From VFZP01 sp043730365 (lineage in GTDB: Bacteria; Acidobacteriota; Terriglobia; Bryobacterales; Bryobacteraceae), in assembly GCA_043730365.1 (NCBI GenBank), contig JAYTKJ010000633.1, positions 1 through 20,480 on the forward strand: 20,480 nucleotides of DNA. The letters are read 5' to 3'. The notes beneath the pieces are model-generated. The model saw only the letters and a list, made by a program, of their open reading frames with translations. It was not told where the DNA came from and did no database searches. The translations under genes and the position numbers were made by a program. Shown in pieces: positions 1 to 7,085 of the stretch. Position 1 is the stretch's first letter; each line of letters begins with the position of its first letter.

Positions 1-200
1 TTGGCTCGACGCACGCTCAGCCAGGTCGCCCGACTGACCCCCGCCCGATGGGCCGCCTCTCGCGGCTGAACGCGCGACAGGGTTTGGTCTTACGCTTACA
101 CTCATTCAATGTTCCCAGGACTCGCATCCACCTCTTCTCGCCCGACGCTGGACGAGCAACCCGGCCTTGCCTAACGTTCGCCACTCTATAAAACATAACC

Positions 201-218
201 TACAACGTCTGTGTTGTA
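201..218. repeat. Perfect 6-bp inverted repeat inside a longer imperfect dyad
   Basis: TACAAC (201-206) and GTTGTA (213-218) are perfect inverted arms around the 6-nt spacer GTCTGT. Imperfect pairing continues outward: AACATAACC on the left against TAGGCTATTGTT on the right. It lies about 100 bp before the ABC-F start codon. It could be a protein-binding site or an RNA hairpin; nothing distinguishes these. Confidence 0.4.
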
Positions 219-238
219 TAGGCTATTGTTTAGCAGCG

Positions 239-289
239 CCTAACCTACCTCTGTAGCGGCAGGGGAGGCTCCGGCAGAGTCAGATTAGG
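239..289 (+). promoter_or_regulatory. Candidate leader hairpin upstream of the ABC-F gene
   Basis: CCTAACCTACCTCTG (239-253) can pair with CAGAGTCAGATTAGG (275-289) at 12 of 15 positions. The loop (254-274) contains a smaller GGA/TCC pairing. The structure ends 16 nt before the GGAAG ribosome-binding site (306-310). No U-run follows, so it is not an intrinsic terminator. A translational or attenuation role is only an inference, suggested by the fact that some antibiotic-resistance ABC-F genes in Firmicutes are leader-controlled. Confidence 0.35.
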
Positions 290-317
290 TGGCACCGGTT
301 ATCCTGGAAGTTCCCGG

Positions 318-1955
318 ATGATTTCTTTTTCCAGCATCAACAAGCAATACGGCAAGCAACTCATTTTCGTCGACGCCTCGTTCCAGTTGAACCCGGGCGA
401 GAAGGTCGGTCTCGTCGGCCCCAACGGCGCGGGCAAGACCACGCTTTTCCGCATGATCGTCGGCGAGGAGTCGCCGGATGACGGCGAGGTATCGGTCCCG
501 AAAAAGCTCACCATCGGCTACTTCCGCCAGGACGTGGAAGAGATGAAGGGCCGCTCGGTGCTGGATGAAGCGATCGCCGGCAGCGGGCGCGTGGGCGATC
601 TGCATCACGAACTCGAGGCGCTGCAGAATGACATGGGTGATCCGGAGAAAGCCGATGAGATGGACACCATTCTCGAGCGCTTCGGCCATGTGCAGGAAGA
701 GTATGAGCATTTGGGCGGCTACGCTCTCGAGGCCCAGGCGCGCGAGGTGTTGCATGGGCTGGGCCTGAAGGACGACCAGATCGATGGCGACGTGGGAGCT
801 CTTTCCGGCGGCTGGAAAATGCGTGTGGCGCTGGCCCGCGTCCTGCTGGGCCGGCCTGACGTGCTGCTGATGGACGAGCCCACCAACCACCTCGATATCG
901 AATCGATTATCTGGCTCGAACAGTTCCTCAAGTCGTTGCCCGGCGCGCTGCTCATGACCTCGCATGACCGCGAGTTCATGAATCGCATTGTATCCAAAAT
1001 CGCCGAGATCGACGCCGGCGAAATCAACTCCTACTCCGGCGACTACGATTTCTACGAGCGTGAGCGCAGCATTCGAGACGTCAACCAGCAGGCCGCGTTT
1101 GCGCGGCAGCAGAGTATGCTCGCCAAGGAGCAGCGCTTTATCGACCGCTTCAAAACGCACGCCTCCAAAGCTTCACAGGTGCAGAGCCGTATCAAGGCTC
1201 TCGACAAGATCGAGAAGCTCGAGCTACCGAAGAAGCGCCAGGTGGTGAAGTTTGAGTTCCGCGTGCCGCCCCGTTCGGGCGATCAGGTAGCGATGGTGGA
1301 AGGCGTCCACAAAAGTTACGGCGAGCGGCGCATTTATGATGACTTCAACTTCATCGTCAGGCGCGGCGAACGTTGGGCGGTGATGGGCCGCAATGGCGCC
1401 GGCAAGACGACGCTGCTCAAGATGATTGCCGGCGTGCTGGAACCCGACGCGGGCGGCGTCCGGCTGGGGGCGAGCCTCAAGATGGGATATTTCGCGCAGC
1501 AGTCGCTCGATGTAATGGACCCCGATCTCACGGTTATTGAGCAGCTTCAGCGGGACTTTCCGCAGGACGGGATCGGTGCGCTGCGCTCGCTGGCCGGCGC
1601 ATTCCAGTTTTCCGGCGACGATGTGGAGAAAAAGATCCGGGCTCTGTCAGGCGGCGAGAAATCGCGGCTGGCGATGGCCCGCATGCTGTTTGACCCACCG
1701 AATTTCCTCGTGCTGGACGAACCAACCAATCACCTCGATATGGCGACGAAAGAGATGCTGATCGAGTCCCTCAAGCAGTACGAGGGCACGATGATCTTTG
1801 TCTCTCATGACCGGGCCTTCTTGCGCGGCCTCGGGTCACGTGTGCTCGAACTCGGCGGCGAGACCGGCATGGACCGCGAGCCGCTCATCTACACGGGCAG
1901 CTACAACGAGTATGTGGCGAAGACCGGCCATGAGGCGCCGGGCACCCACACTTAG
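318..1955 (+). CDS. ABC-F family ATP-binding protein (ribosome-associated translation factor)
   Basis: A soluble tandem ATPase of 545 aa with no membrane segments, the length usual for ABC-F proteins, which bind the ribosomal E site and act on the peptidyl-transferase centre. Visible motifs are Walker A1 GPNGAGKTT (34-42), signature LSGGW (162-166), Walker B1 LLMDEPTNHLD (183-193), Walker A2 GRNGAGKTT (357-365), signature LSGGEKSRLA (443-452) and Walker B2 LVLDEPTNHLD (464-474). The charged helical linker between the two domains (about 245-305, with RFKTHASKASQVQSRIKALD) fits the P-site tRNA-interaction motif. An insertion at about 90-135 fits the arm. The ATG at 318 is preceded by GGAAG 7 nt upstream. 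The subfamily (EttA, Uup, YbiT or a resistance type) cannot be fixed by eye; the ABC-F call itself is firm. Confidence 0.95.
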   Translation: MISFSSINKQYGKQLIFVDASFQLNPGEKVGLVGPNGAGKTTLFRMIVGEESPDDGEVSVPKKLTIGYFRQDVEEMKGRSVLDEAIAGSGRVGDLHHELEALQNDMGDPEKADEMDTILERFGHVQEEYEHLGGYALEAQAREVLHGLGLKDDQIDGDVGALSGGWKMRVALARVLLGRPDVLLMDEPTNHLDIESIIWLEQFLKSLPGALLMTSHDREFMNRIVSKIAEIDAGEINSYSGDYDFYERERSIRDVNQQAAFARQQSMLAKEQRFIDRFKTHASKASQVQSRIKALDKIEKLELPKKRQVVKFEFRVPPRSGDQVAMVEGVHKSYGERRIYDDFNFIVRRGERWAVMGRNGAGKTTLLKMIAGVLEPDAGGVRLGASLKMGYFAQQSLDVMDPDLTVIEQLQRDFPQDGIGALRSLAGAFQFSGDDVEKKIRALSGGEKSRLAMARMLFDPPNFLVLDEPTNHLDMATKEMLIESLKQYEGTMIFVSHDRAFLRGLGSRVLELGGETGMDREPLIYTGSYNEYVAKTGHEAPGTHT

Positions 1956-1987
1956 TTGCCATCGGTCTGAGCGCTGGCGGCGCCTCC

Positions 1988-2218
1988 GATGAAGTCGAGT
2001 ACGAGAGATTGGCAGGCGGCTTCTGTGGGGCACCATTGCCGGGGGGAGTGTTGGAGTGCAGGCGAAGGAATGGTGATATCGTGAGGTACAACCCGATGAC
2101 TCGTGAGTTTGGAGTTGTCTCAAGGCTGGGCGTCCTCAGGACGTACTATAAACCCAGGCCGACCATTCATGGCTGCTCAACCAACGAGGATTACTTCCAC
2201 CAGACTTGCAAGAGGTGA
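1988..2218 (+). pseudogene. C-terminal remnant of a probable polymorphic-toxin/pyocin-like domain
   Basis: The frame is open through the end of the ABC-F gene but has no ATG. Recognisable sequence starts near 1991 (DEVEYERLAGGF). The core RNGDIVRYNPMTREFGVVSR, then RTYYKP, then HG..TNEDYF...C resembles, from memory, the C-terminal end of a family found at the tail of secreted toxins and annotated as pyocin-large-subunit-like. Family members have a longer N-terminal part, which is absent here. The only start candidates are TTG 2009 and GTG 2048, neither with a clear ribosome-binding site. I therefore read it as a truncated remnant, although a short protein from TTG 2009 (69 aa) is possible. 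It ends 5 nt before the zinc-ribbon gene, a spacing typical of toxin-immunity pairs. The family assignment is from memory and moderate. Confidence 0.5.
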
Positions 2219-2223
2219 CAACT

Positions 2224-2628
2224 ATGCATACCTGTAGTGTTTGCAGCTATTCAGGACTACACGCACCCCCGACGGACTATTTGATCTGTCCATGCTGTGG
2301 AACTGAATTTGGGTATCACGACTTCAGCGCCTCGCATACCGCTCTGCGGGAAAACTGGATCGCCAGCGGGGCAAAGTGGGTGAGCAAAGTCGTCCCTCCG
2401 CCTGAGGGCTGGAGTGCAAGGCGGCAGTTGAACAATGGCATGCCGGCAATGGACTTGGTGGCCGTTCGATATCAATCCGAGTTCGAGAACGGCGCCAAAT
2501 TTTTTTCGCCAGGAGCATCTCCCGCGCGAGAGCCCCTTGACCGGCCTTCTCGGGTCCGGAGAAGGCGGACGGCGCCTTTCCTCTCGAGACCTTCAAGGCC
2601 AGGCCTCGAACAGGTCGCCTTTGGATGA
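2224..2628 (+). CDS. Small zinc-ribbon protein (CxxC...CPCC), possible immunity-type partner
   Basis: Starting at ATG 2224 the product is 134 aa. AGAGGTGA (2211-2218), 5 nt upstream, is a strong ribosome-binding site and overlaps the stop of the preceding frame, so the two are probably co-translated. Cys4, Cys7, Cys22 and Cys24/25 (CSVC and CPCCGTEFGY) form a likely zinc ribbon. The following stretch, SASHTALRENWIASGAKW and PPPEGW..RRQL, matches from memory a widespread uncharacterised family often found in such small-gene patches. After about residue 95 the composition changes abruptly to R/P/S-rich sequence that covers a DNA hairpin, so the C-terminal tail is probably not native. The function is unknown; immunity protein is a guess from position. 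Confidence 0.6.
   Translation: MHTCSVCSYSGLHAPPTDYLICPCCGTEFGYHDFSASHTALRENWIASGAKWVSKVVPPPEGWSARRQLNNGMPAMDLVAVRYQSEFENGAKFFSPGASPAREPLDRPSRVRRRRTAPFLSRPSRPGLEQVAFG
2544..2566. repeat. 8-bp inverted repeat (hairpin) inside the zinc-ribbon tail
   Basis: GCCTTCTC (2544-2551) and GAGAAGGC (2559-2566) are perfect arms around a 7-nt loop. There is no T-run on either side, so an intrinsic terminator is unlikely. It sits where the protein reading frame stops looking natural, and may mark a small inserted or recombined piece. Confidence 0.5.
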
Positions 2629-2642
2629 TAAAGGAGAGCACG

Positions 2643-3016
2643 ATGGAGAATGGTGAGCTGGAGAGAAGACCACACGATTTCAACTCAGAGTACGCCAACA
2701 ACACTTTGTTCGAGCCCACCGTCTGGGATCTCAAGATCATTTTTGGGGAGCTGTTTCGCAGCAGAGACGGAAAGGCTTCTGACGTTGACTGGCATACAGC
2801 CATTACGATGCCATGGTCTCAAGTGAAGTTATTTAGCTCTATCTCCAAGTAAACCTCATGATGCATGAGAGCGAGACCGGCAAGATACAGATTCCTGAGC
2901 GTCTGCACCCTGGTAGGATCTCCCCAACTGACTTGGAGAAGGATGATCCAGAAGCGATGGCAGGCATTAAGGCGCTTCAAGAGCTGCGCGACAACTTCGT
3001 GAAAAGCATGAAATGA
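2643..3016 (+). pseudogene. DUF3467-like small protein, broken by a frameshift
   Basis: The ATG at 2643 has GGAG (2633-2636) upstream. The first frame reads EYANNTLFEPTVWDLKIIFG, then DVDWHTAITMPWSQVKLFS, a pattern I associate with DUF3467-like proteins of unknown function, and stops at 2852. The sequence continues at once in another frame from about 2837: YLQVNLMMHESETGKIQIPE, then a charged helical tail ending NFVKSMK at 3016. Joining the frames at 2836-2845 by one missing or two extra bases gives a continuous protein of about 124 aa. The second part could also start on its own at ATG 2858. Whether the shift is a sequencing error or true decay cannot be told here. It converges on the peptidase gene with a 27-bp gap. 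Confidence 0.55.
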
Positions 3017-3043
3017 GCGTCGAGATCTTGTTCCGAGGGCTCA

Positions 3044-5260
3044 TCACTGACCGCCGGCAGAGGTTCCTTCCGTCTTGGACGCGGCGCCCTTGCTGCCCGG
3101 CACGGTGTCAAGAATCTCCTGCCAGTCCAGCCACTTATCCTTGCCCTTGATCCATTTCTCAAACCAATTGAACTCGGCCACCATCTTCACCATCTGATAA
3201 CGCGGATCGGTAAGTCCGTGGCCCATACGCGGATAGACGATGAATTCGGTGGGCACGCCCAGCTTCTTCAGGGCCATGTGTAGTTCTTCGCTCTGCGGGC
3301 GCGGCACGCGCGGATCGTCATGGCCCACGTGAATCAGCGTAGGCGTGCGGGCATTCTTGATGTACTTGATCGGCGACATCGCCATCCAGTGGTCGAAATT
3401 ATCGTAAGGCGTGCCGTTGAAGTAGTTCTCGCGATTGGCTTGACTGTCGTTCTGCGCGTACATCGACACCCAGTTCATCGCGCCCGCGCCGCTGGAGATC
3501 GCCTTGAATCGATTGGTATGCGTAAGGGTCCAGTTGGACCAATGCCCACCGGCGCTCCAGCCCATCATGCCGAGCTTGTCCGGATCGGCGATGCCCTGCG
3601 CGATAAGGTGATCGACGCCCGTCATGATGTCGTCGAAGCCCTGGGCGAAATAGTTACCCACAATAGACGTTTTGAATTTCTCGCCGTAGTTAGTGGACCC
3701 GCGATAGTTGGGGTGCAGCAACGCGTAACCGTTCGCCGCATAGACGTGATCATAGCGGCTGTACGATCCGGCGAACTGCGTGGTGGTAGCTGAAGCCGGG
3801 CCGCCGTGTATCTGCACCACCAATGGATAGCGTGTGCCCTTTTGGTAGTCAACCGGGTAAATCAGCAGTCCTTCCACCATGGAGCCGTCGGTCGATTTCC
3901 AGCGGATGGTTTCCGTCTTGCCGAGCGCGAACTCGGCCACGCCAGGGTTGGCGTTGCTCAGCCGCTTCCACGTGCCTGCGTCGGTCAACGTCTCAGCGGT
4001 GGCGAGGTAGTAATCGGCGGGATGCTCGGAGTCCTGCGAAGTCAGGAAGTACTGGTTGGAGGACTCGTGATAAGTCAGATTCACGTTGCGCGCGCCATGC
4101 GTAAGTGCGGCCGGGGTTCCGCCGGCGAGGCCAAGCGAGTAACCATGTGTCGACGTGCCGATACCGGCTTCAAACAACAGACTCTGGCTATCGCCTGACC
4201 AGGTCACGCCGTTCGGATCGTGGTCCCAAGTGGCTGCGAGCAGGTTGCGCCACTCCTTTCCGTTCGCAGTGGGGCGCAGGTAGATCCGCGTGCGGCGGAA
4301 GTAGGTATAGCTGTCCGGCGCCGTCATCGCCACCCACTTTCCGTCGGGCGAGACCACGGGCAGGCCTTCCGAAACGGCATTGTCAGTCAGCCGGTCCAGC
4401 TTGGCCGATGGCGCGTGCAGCAGCCACGCTTCGCGCTTACGCGTAGCAATGTCGGTGTCGTAGCGGTCGCTCGATCCGCTGAGAATTGAGACCCAGCCGC
4501 CGGTCCTGGCGACGGCGAACTCGCCCACGGTGAAGTCCGAGCCCTGCGTCAGCCGCCGCTCCTTCTTCTCGGCGATGTCCAGTTCCCAAAGGTGCACAGG
4601 CGGACGCGGTTGATCCACCACGCGCACGTCAAACTTGAGGTCCAGTCGCTTTTGCTCAGCCGCGCTCAAGGAGTCGGGGGCCGAAAAATAGATCTTCGTC
4701 GAGTCCAGACTCCAGGCAATGGCATGGACGCCAGTGGCGTGACGGAGCGCCGGCTTGGCCATCTCCTCGCCGCTCACCGCAAAAAGGTGAATCTGTTTTT
4801 TCTCGCCCCGCCCGCCGAGCGCCGCGATCCACTTACCGTCGTCGCTGAAGGCACAGGACGTGACGCCCCCTGGGATGTCGGTGATCTTCCGCGCTTCACC
4901 GCCCCCGACGGGCATAACGTACGCCTGATTCGTCGCGGCCACTTCCCGATCGGACAGAAACGCGAGCCACTCGCCATTCGGCGCGAAGACGGGCGCCGTT
5001 TCGTTGCGCGCTGCGGTGAAGGTGAATTGGCGCGACACACCAGTCGCCGTGTCGCTCAGCCAAATATCGGTGTAGCGCTTGCCCTGCTTCCAATCAAGCG
5101 ACGACACCGTGTAGGCAAACCACTTGGCATCTTTCGACAGCGCGCCTCCCGCCACTGTCTTGAAATGCATCACATCAAGGGGCGTCATCGGCTTGGCGCC
5201 GGCGAAGGCGGACGTTCCAACGATGAACCCGAATAGTATTGTGCGACCCGGCATGGCCAT
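3044..5260 (-). CDS. Exported S9-family serine peptidase (acylaminoacyl/dipeptidyl-peptidase type)
   Basis: The product is 738 aa from ATG 5260, the size usual for S9 peptidases. It starts with a signal peptide (MAMPGRTILFGFIVGTSAFA) and is probably periplasmic or secreted. Residues of about 30-470 carry repeated WD-like TolB/DPP-type blades (for example APVFAPNGEWLAFLSD and PVVSPDGKWVAMTAPD), a beta-propeller gating the active site. The C-terminal alpha/beta-hydrolase has the nucleophile Ser569 in GWSAGG, the acid in HDDPRVP (about Asp649) and His681 in MGHG. It should cleave short peptides near the N-terminus, often after proline or from acylated ends; specificity is not readable. An upstream in-frame start at 5335 would put the signal peptide inside the protein, so 5260 (AGGGG 11-15 nt upstream) is chosen. 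Confidence 0.92.
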   Translation of the reverse strand: MAMPGRTILFGFIVGTSAFAGAKPMTPLDVMHFKTVAGGALSKDAKWFAYTVSSLDWKQGKRYTDIWLSDTATGVSRQFTFTAARNETAPVFAPNGEWLAFLSDREVAATNQAYVMPVGGGEARKITDIPGGVTSCAFSDDGKWIAALGGRGEKKQIHLFAVSGEEMAKPALRHATGVHAIAWSLDSTKIYFSAPDSLSAAEQKRLDLKFDVRVVDQPRPPVHLWELDIAEKKERRLTQGSDFTVGEFAVARTGGWVSILSGSSDRYDTDIATRKREAWLLHAPSAKLDRLTDNAVSEGLPVVSPDGKWVAMTAPDSYTYFRRTRIYLRPTANGKEWRNLLAATWDHDPNGVTWSGDSQSLLFEAGIGTSTHGYSLGLAGGTPAALTHGARNVNLTYHESSNQYFLTSQDSEHPADYYLATAETLTDAGTWKRLSNANPGVAEFALGKTETIRWKSTDGSMVEGLLIYPVDYQKGTRYPLVVQIHGGPASATTTQFAGSYSRYDHVYAANGYALLHPNYRGSTNYGEKFKTSIVGNYFAQGFDDIMTGVDHLIAQGIADPDKLGMMGWSAGGHWSNWTLTHTNRFKAISSGAGAMNWVSMYAQNDSQANRENYFNGTPYDNFDHWMAMSPIKYIKNARTPTLIHVGHDDPRVPRPQSEELHMALKKLGVPTEFIVYPRMGHGLTDPRYQMVKMVAEFNWFEKWIKGKDKWLDWQEILDTVPGSKGAASKTEGTSAGGQ

Positions 5261-5315
5261 GCCCGATTCTACCCCTGTCTGGCCGCGATTTTGAAGCACC
5301 TTCCCGGAAAAGGAA

Positions 5316-5603
5316 TTAGCTTCTTCGAGCGCCAAGAGCCAGTAGATCGGCCACCACGCGCTTAGTCTTGCCGCCGGTGGGAATGGCTTCCAGCGTGGCT
5401 ATGGCGCCGGGCCTTGACAATCGGAGCCCGGTCTGTTGCGCCAGTTCACGCGCCAATTCCACCAATTTGAAATAGTCAGGCGCCTTGACGGTCGCTTGGA
5501 GCCGCCCGTTGGCCGGGCGCGCAGATTTCAGCGATAAGTTGGTGGACGCCAAGCTGGTGCTGGCTGGCGAGGATTCGCCCGAAGAGGACCGGGATCTGGA
5601 CAC
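5316..5603 (-). CDS. Hypothetical small protein upstream of the S9 peptidase
   Basis: A 95-aa frame from GTG 5603, not recognised. The first 30 residues are Ser-rich and low in complexity. The rest (DYFKLVELARELAQQTGL to the end) looks like a helical, codon-biased protein segment. No good ribbon, HTH or membrane signature is visible. There is no clear ribosome-binding site, so the start is uncertain; the frame is open back to a stop at about 5642. It ends 55 bp before the peptidase start on the same strand and could be co-transcribed with it. It may also be a remnant of a longer gene. Confidence 0.4.
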   Translation of the reverse strand: MSRSRSSSGESSPASTSLASTNLSLKSARPANGRLQATVKAPDYFKLVELARELAQQTGLRLSRPGAIATLEAIPTGGKTKRVVADLLALGARRS

Positions 5604-5661
5604 GGGTGAAGTAGCTTTCAGATTTGCCTGATTGTGACAACCATGTTACAAACGAAGTGGA

Positions 5662-6291
5662 GTGCTTCTTCGATCTTTAGGTTTCAGCTTGGCCTTGTGC
5701 GGTCTCACGTCTGCGACGGAGCTGTATTCCTGGCACGGATTTGACACGCCGGTGGTCATGAAGAAACGATACGAAGTGGCGCTGCATTCTCGATTGCGGT
5801 CGCGGCACGAGTTGCACTACCTGGACCAGATTCGCGTCGGCGGGACCCTCCGGTGGAAGCCAACGCCGCGGCTGATTCCCTTTGTGGGCGCCTACTGCCA
5901 GCCGCAACAGATAAGAGCGCATCAGTGGGCCGAAGGAAGCCGCTATTTTGCCGGCGTGGAAGCGCCATTCCGGTTCGGCGCGTCTCTCGCGCTCACCACG
6001 CGTTTGGTAGCCGAGAGGTTCGTCAACACGGGCCGGCCGGACTATAACCGCTACCGGAGTTCTGAGCGGCTGGTCATCGGGCGCGGACGCCTTGCGCCGT
6101 ACCTGCAAAATGAATGGCTCGCCGTGCGGCAGGGCTTTCACTCGACGCGCAACTCAGGCGGCCTGCGCGTGAGGGTCTCCCCGCAACTGACCGTCGAGGG
6201 CGGCTATCTTTTCGATATCCGCCGAACCTTTTGGGGGGGCGACCGCCAGGCGATTGTCACCGCGATCCGGTGGCAGCCCAAAGTGCGTTAA
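5662..6291 (+). CDS. Outer-membrane beta-barrel protein, DUF2490-like
   Basis: The product is 209 aa. It begins with a signal peptide (MLLRSLGFSLALCGLTSA) followed by alternating amphipathic beta strands rich in Arg/Tyr/Trp. Features such as RVGGTLRWKPTPRLIPFVGAY, LALTTRLVAERFV and LAPYLQNEWLAV, and a final strand IVTAIRWQPKVR, are typical of DUF2490 proteins, thought to sit in the outer membrane with unknown role. The GTG at 5662 is the only start that keeps the signal peptide; the purine-rich GAAGTGGAG runs right up to it, so spacing is poor. Its stop overlaps that of the convergent crotonase gene (TTAA at 6288-6291). Confidence 0.75.
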   Translation: MLLRSLGFSLALCGLTSATELYSWHGFDTPVVMKKRYEVALHSRLRSRHELHYLDQIRVGGTLRWKPTPRLIPFVGAYCQPQQIRAHQWAEGSRYFAGVEAPFRFGASLALTTRLVAERFVNTGRPDYNRYRSSERLVIGRGRLAPYLQNEWLAVRQGFHSTRNSGGLRVRVSPQLTVEGGYLFDIRRTFWGGDRQAIVTAIRWQPKVR

Positions 6292-7064
6292 CCGGTCCAC
6301 ACGGGCGCGCGCTTTTCCAGGAACGCAGCGATGCCTTCCTGCGCGTCACGGGCTTCGGCGTTGCCTGCCATCACCTGGCACATCGCTTGATACGCCGCGC
6401 TCTGTGACAAGTCGATCTGCTCATAGAAGGCTCGCTTGCCGGTAGCCACGGTCATCGGACTGGCGGCAGCGATCTGCGACGCCAATGCGAGCGTGGCGGC
6501 CCGCAACTCGGCGGCCGGCTTGACGGCGTTGATCAACCCCCAATCGGCGGCGGTGCGAGCATCCACCGCCCGGCCCGTCAGCAGCATCTCCAGCGCCCGC
6601 TTGCGTCCGATGGCGCGCGTGACAGCCACCATTGGTGTGGAACAGAAGAGGCCGATCCGCACGCCGGGCGTGGCAAAGGACGCGCTCTCGTCAGCCAATG
6701 CCAAGTCGCAGGTGGCCACGAGTTGACAGCCGGCCGCGGTGGCAACGCCCCTGACTTCAGCAATGACAGGCTGCGGAATGGACTGGATCCGGTTCATTAG
6801 AGTGGTGCACGCCGCGAACATCGCATCGAGGTCCGCGCGGGGGGCGCCGGGCATCTCGCCCAGATCGTGGCCGGAGCAAAACACTTTTCCATTGGCCGCC
6901 AGGATCACTGTGCGCACACTGGGGTCAGCCGCCAGCCGATCAAGCGTGCTTGTCAGCTCGCCAATCAGCTCCAGCGACAGCGCGTTGCGCCGCTCGGCGC
7001 GGTTGAGCGTGACGACTGCGGCCAGCTCGTCCGTTCGCTCCACAAGCAGATGGGTGAGGCGCAT
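6288..7064 (-). CDS. ECHDC3-like enoyl-CoA hydratase/isomerase family protein lacking catalytic glutamates
   Basis: A crotonase-fold protein of 258 aa from ATG 7064, the usual family length; upstream in-frame starts would add an unrelated arginine-rich extension. It binds acyl-CoA-type ligands in the cytoplasm by family. CSGHDLGEM and GVATAAGCQL form the oxyanion hole regions. ATAAGCQLVA, SSFATPG-like SFATPGVRIGLFCSTP and the C-terminal EGIAAFLEKRAPVW closely match, from memory, animal ECHDC3. In classical enoyl-CoA hydratase two Glu residues act as acid/base; here the equivalent places read Gln (GCQL) and Gly (TPGV), so ordinary hydratase activity is doubtful. The gene starts 21 bp from the divergent transporter gene. 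Confidence 0.88.
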   Translation of the reverse strand: MRLTHLLVERTDELAAVVTLNRAERRNALSLELIGELTSTLDRLAADPSVRTVILAANGKVFCSGHDLGEMPGAPRADLDAMFAACTTLMNRIQSIPQPVIAEVRGVATAAGCQLVATCDLALADESASFATPGVRIGLFCSTPMVAVTRAIGRKRALEMLLTGRAVDARTAADWGLINAVKPAAELRAATLALASQIAAASPMTVATGKRAFYEQIDLSQSAAYQAMCQVMAGNAEARDAQEGIAAFLEKRAPVWTG

Positions 7065-7085
7065 AGTGATACGATAGCGCCTCAT

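Larger units (their letters stand above)
1..317. other. Leader/intergenic stretch without a recognisable gene
   Basis: I see no convincing gene here. One frame is open from the left edge to a stop near 190, but its composition (R/P/S-rich) does not look like a real protein and I do not recognise it. A tRNA, tmRNA, RNase P or SRP RNA was looked for by eye on both strands and not found. The right half is rich in dyads (201-218 and 239-289, listed separately). A TATAAA at 187-192 could be a -10 element, but the nearest TTGCCT (167-172) is only 14 nt away, so no promoter is called. Confidence 0.4.

Noticed and set aside
169..244. Integron attC-like site (two GCCTAAC motifs, central dyad)
   Set aside because: Both motifs point the same way and no matching GTTRRRY core is present; the closest, GTTTAGC, departs from the consensus.
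1..300. tmRNA or another structured housekeeping RNA on either strand
   Set aside because: No tRNA-like end, CCA end, tag-peptide frame or other conserved core could be found by eye.
285..1160. Long minus-strand ORF (291 codons) opposite the ABC-F gene
   Set aside because: It lies fully antisense to a gene with clear ABC-F motifs; its protein resembles no family and its openness follows from codon bias.
4592..5236. Plus-strand ORF of 214 codons opposite the S9 peptidase
   Set aside because: Antisense to the propeller-encoding region, Arg/His-rich, with no recognisable motif.
6867..7085. Long N-terminal extension of the transporter
   Set aside because: The segment is antisense to the crotonase gene and lacks transporter-like sequence; ATG 7086 precedes the conserved part.
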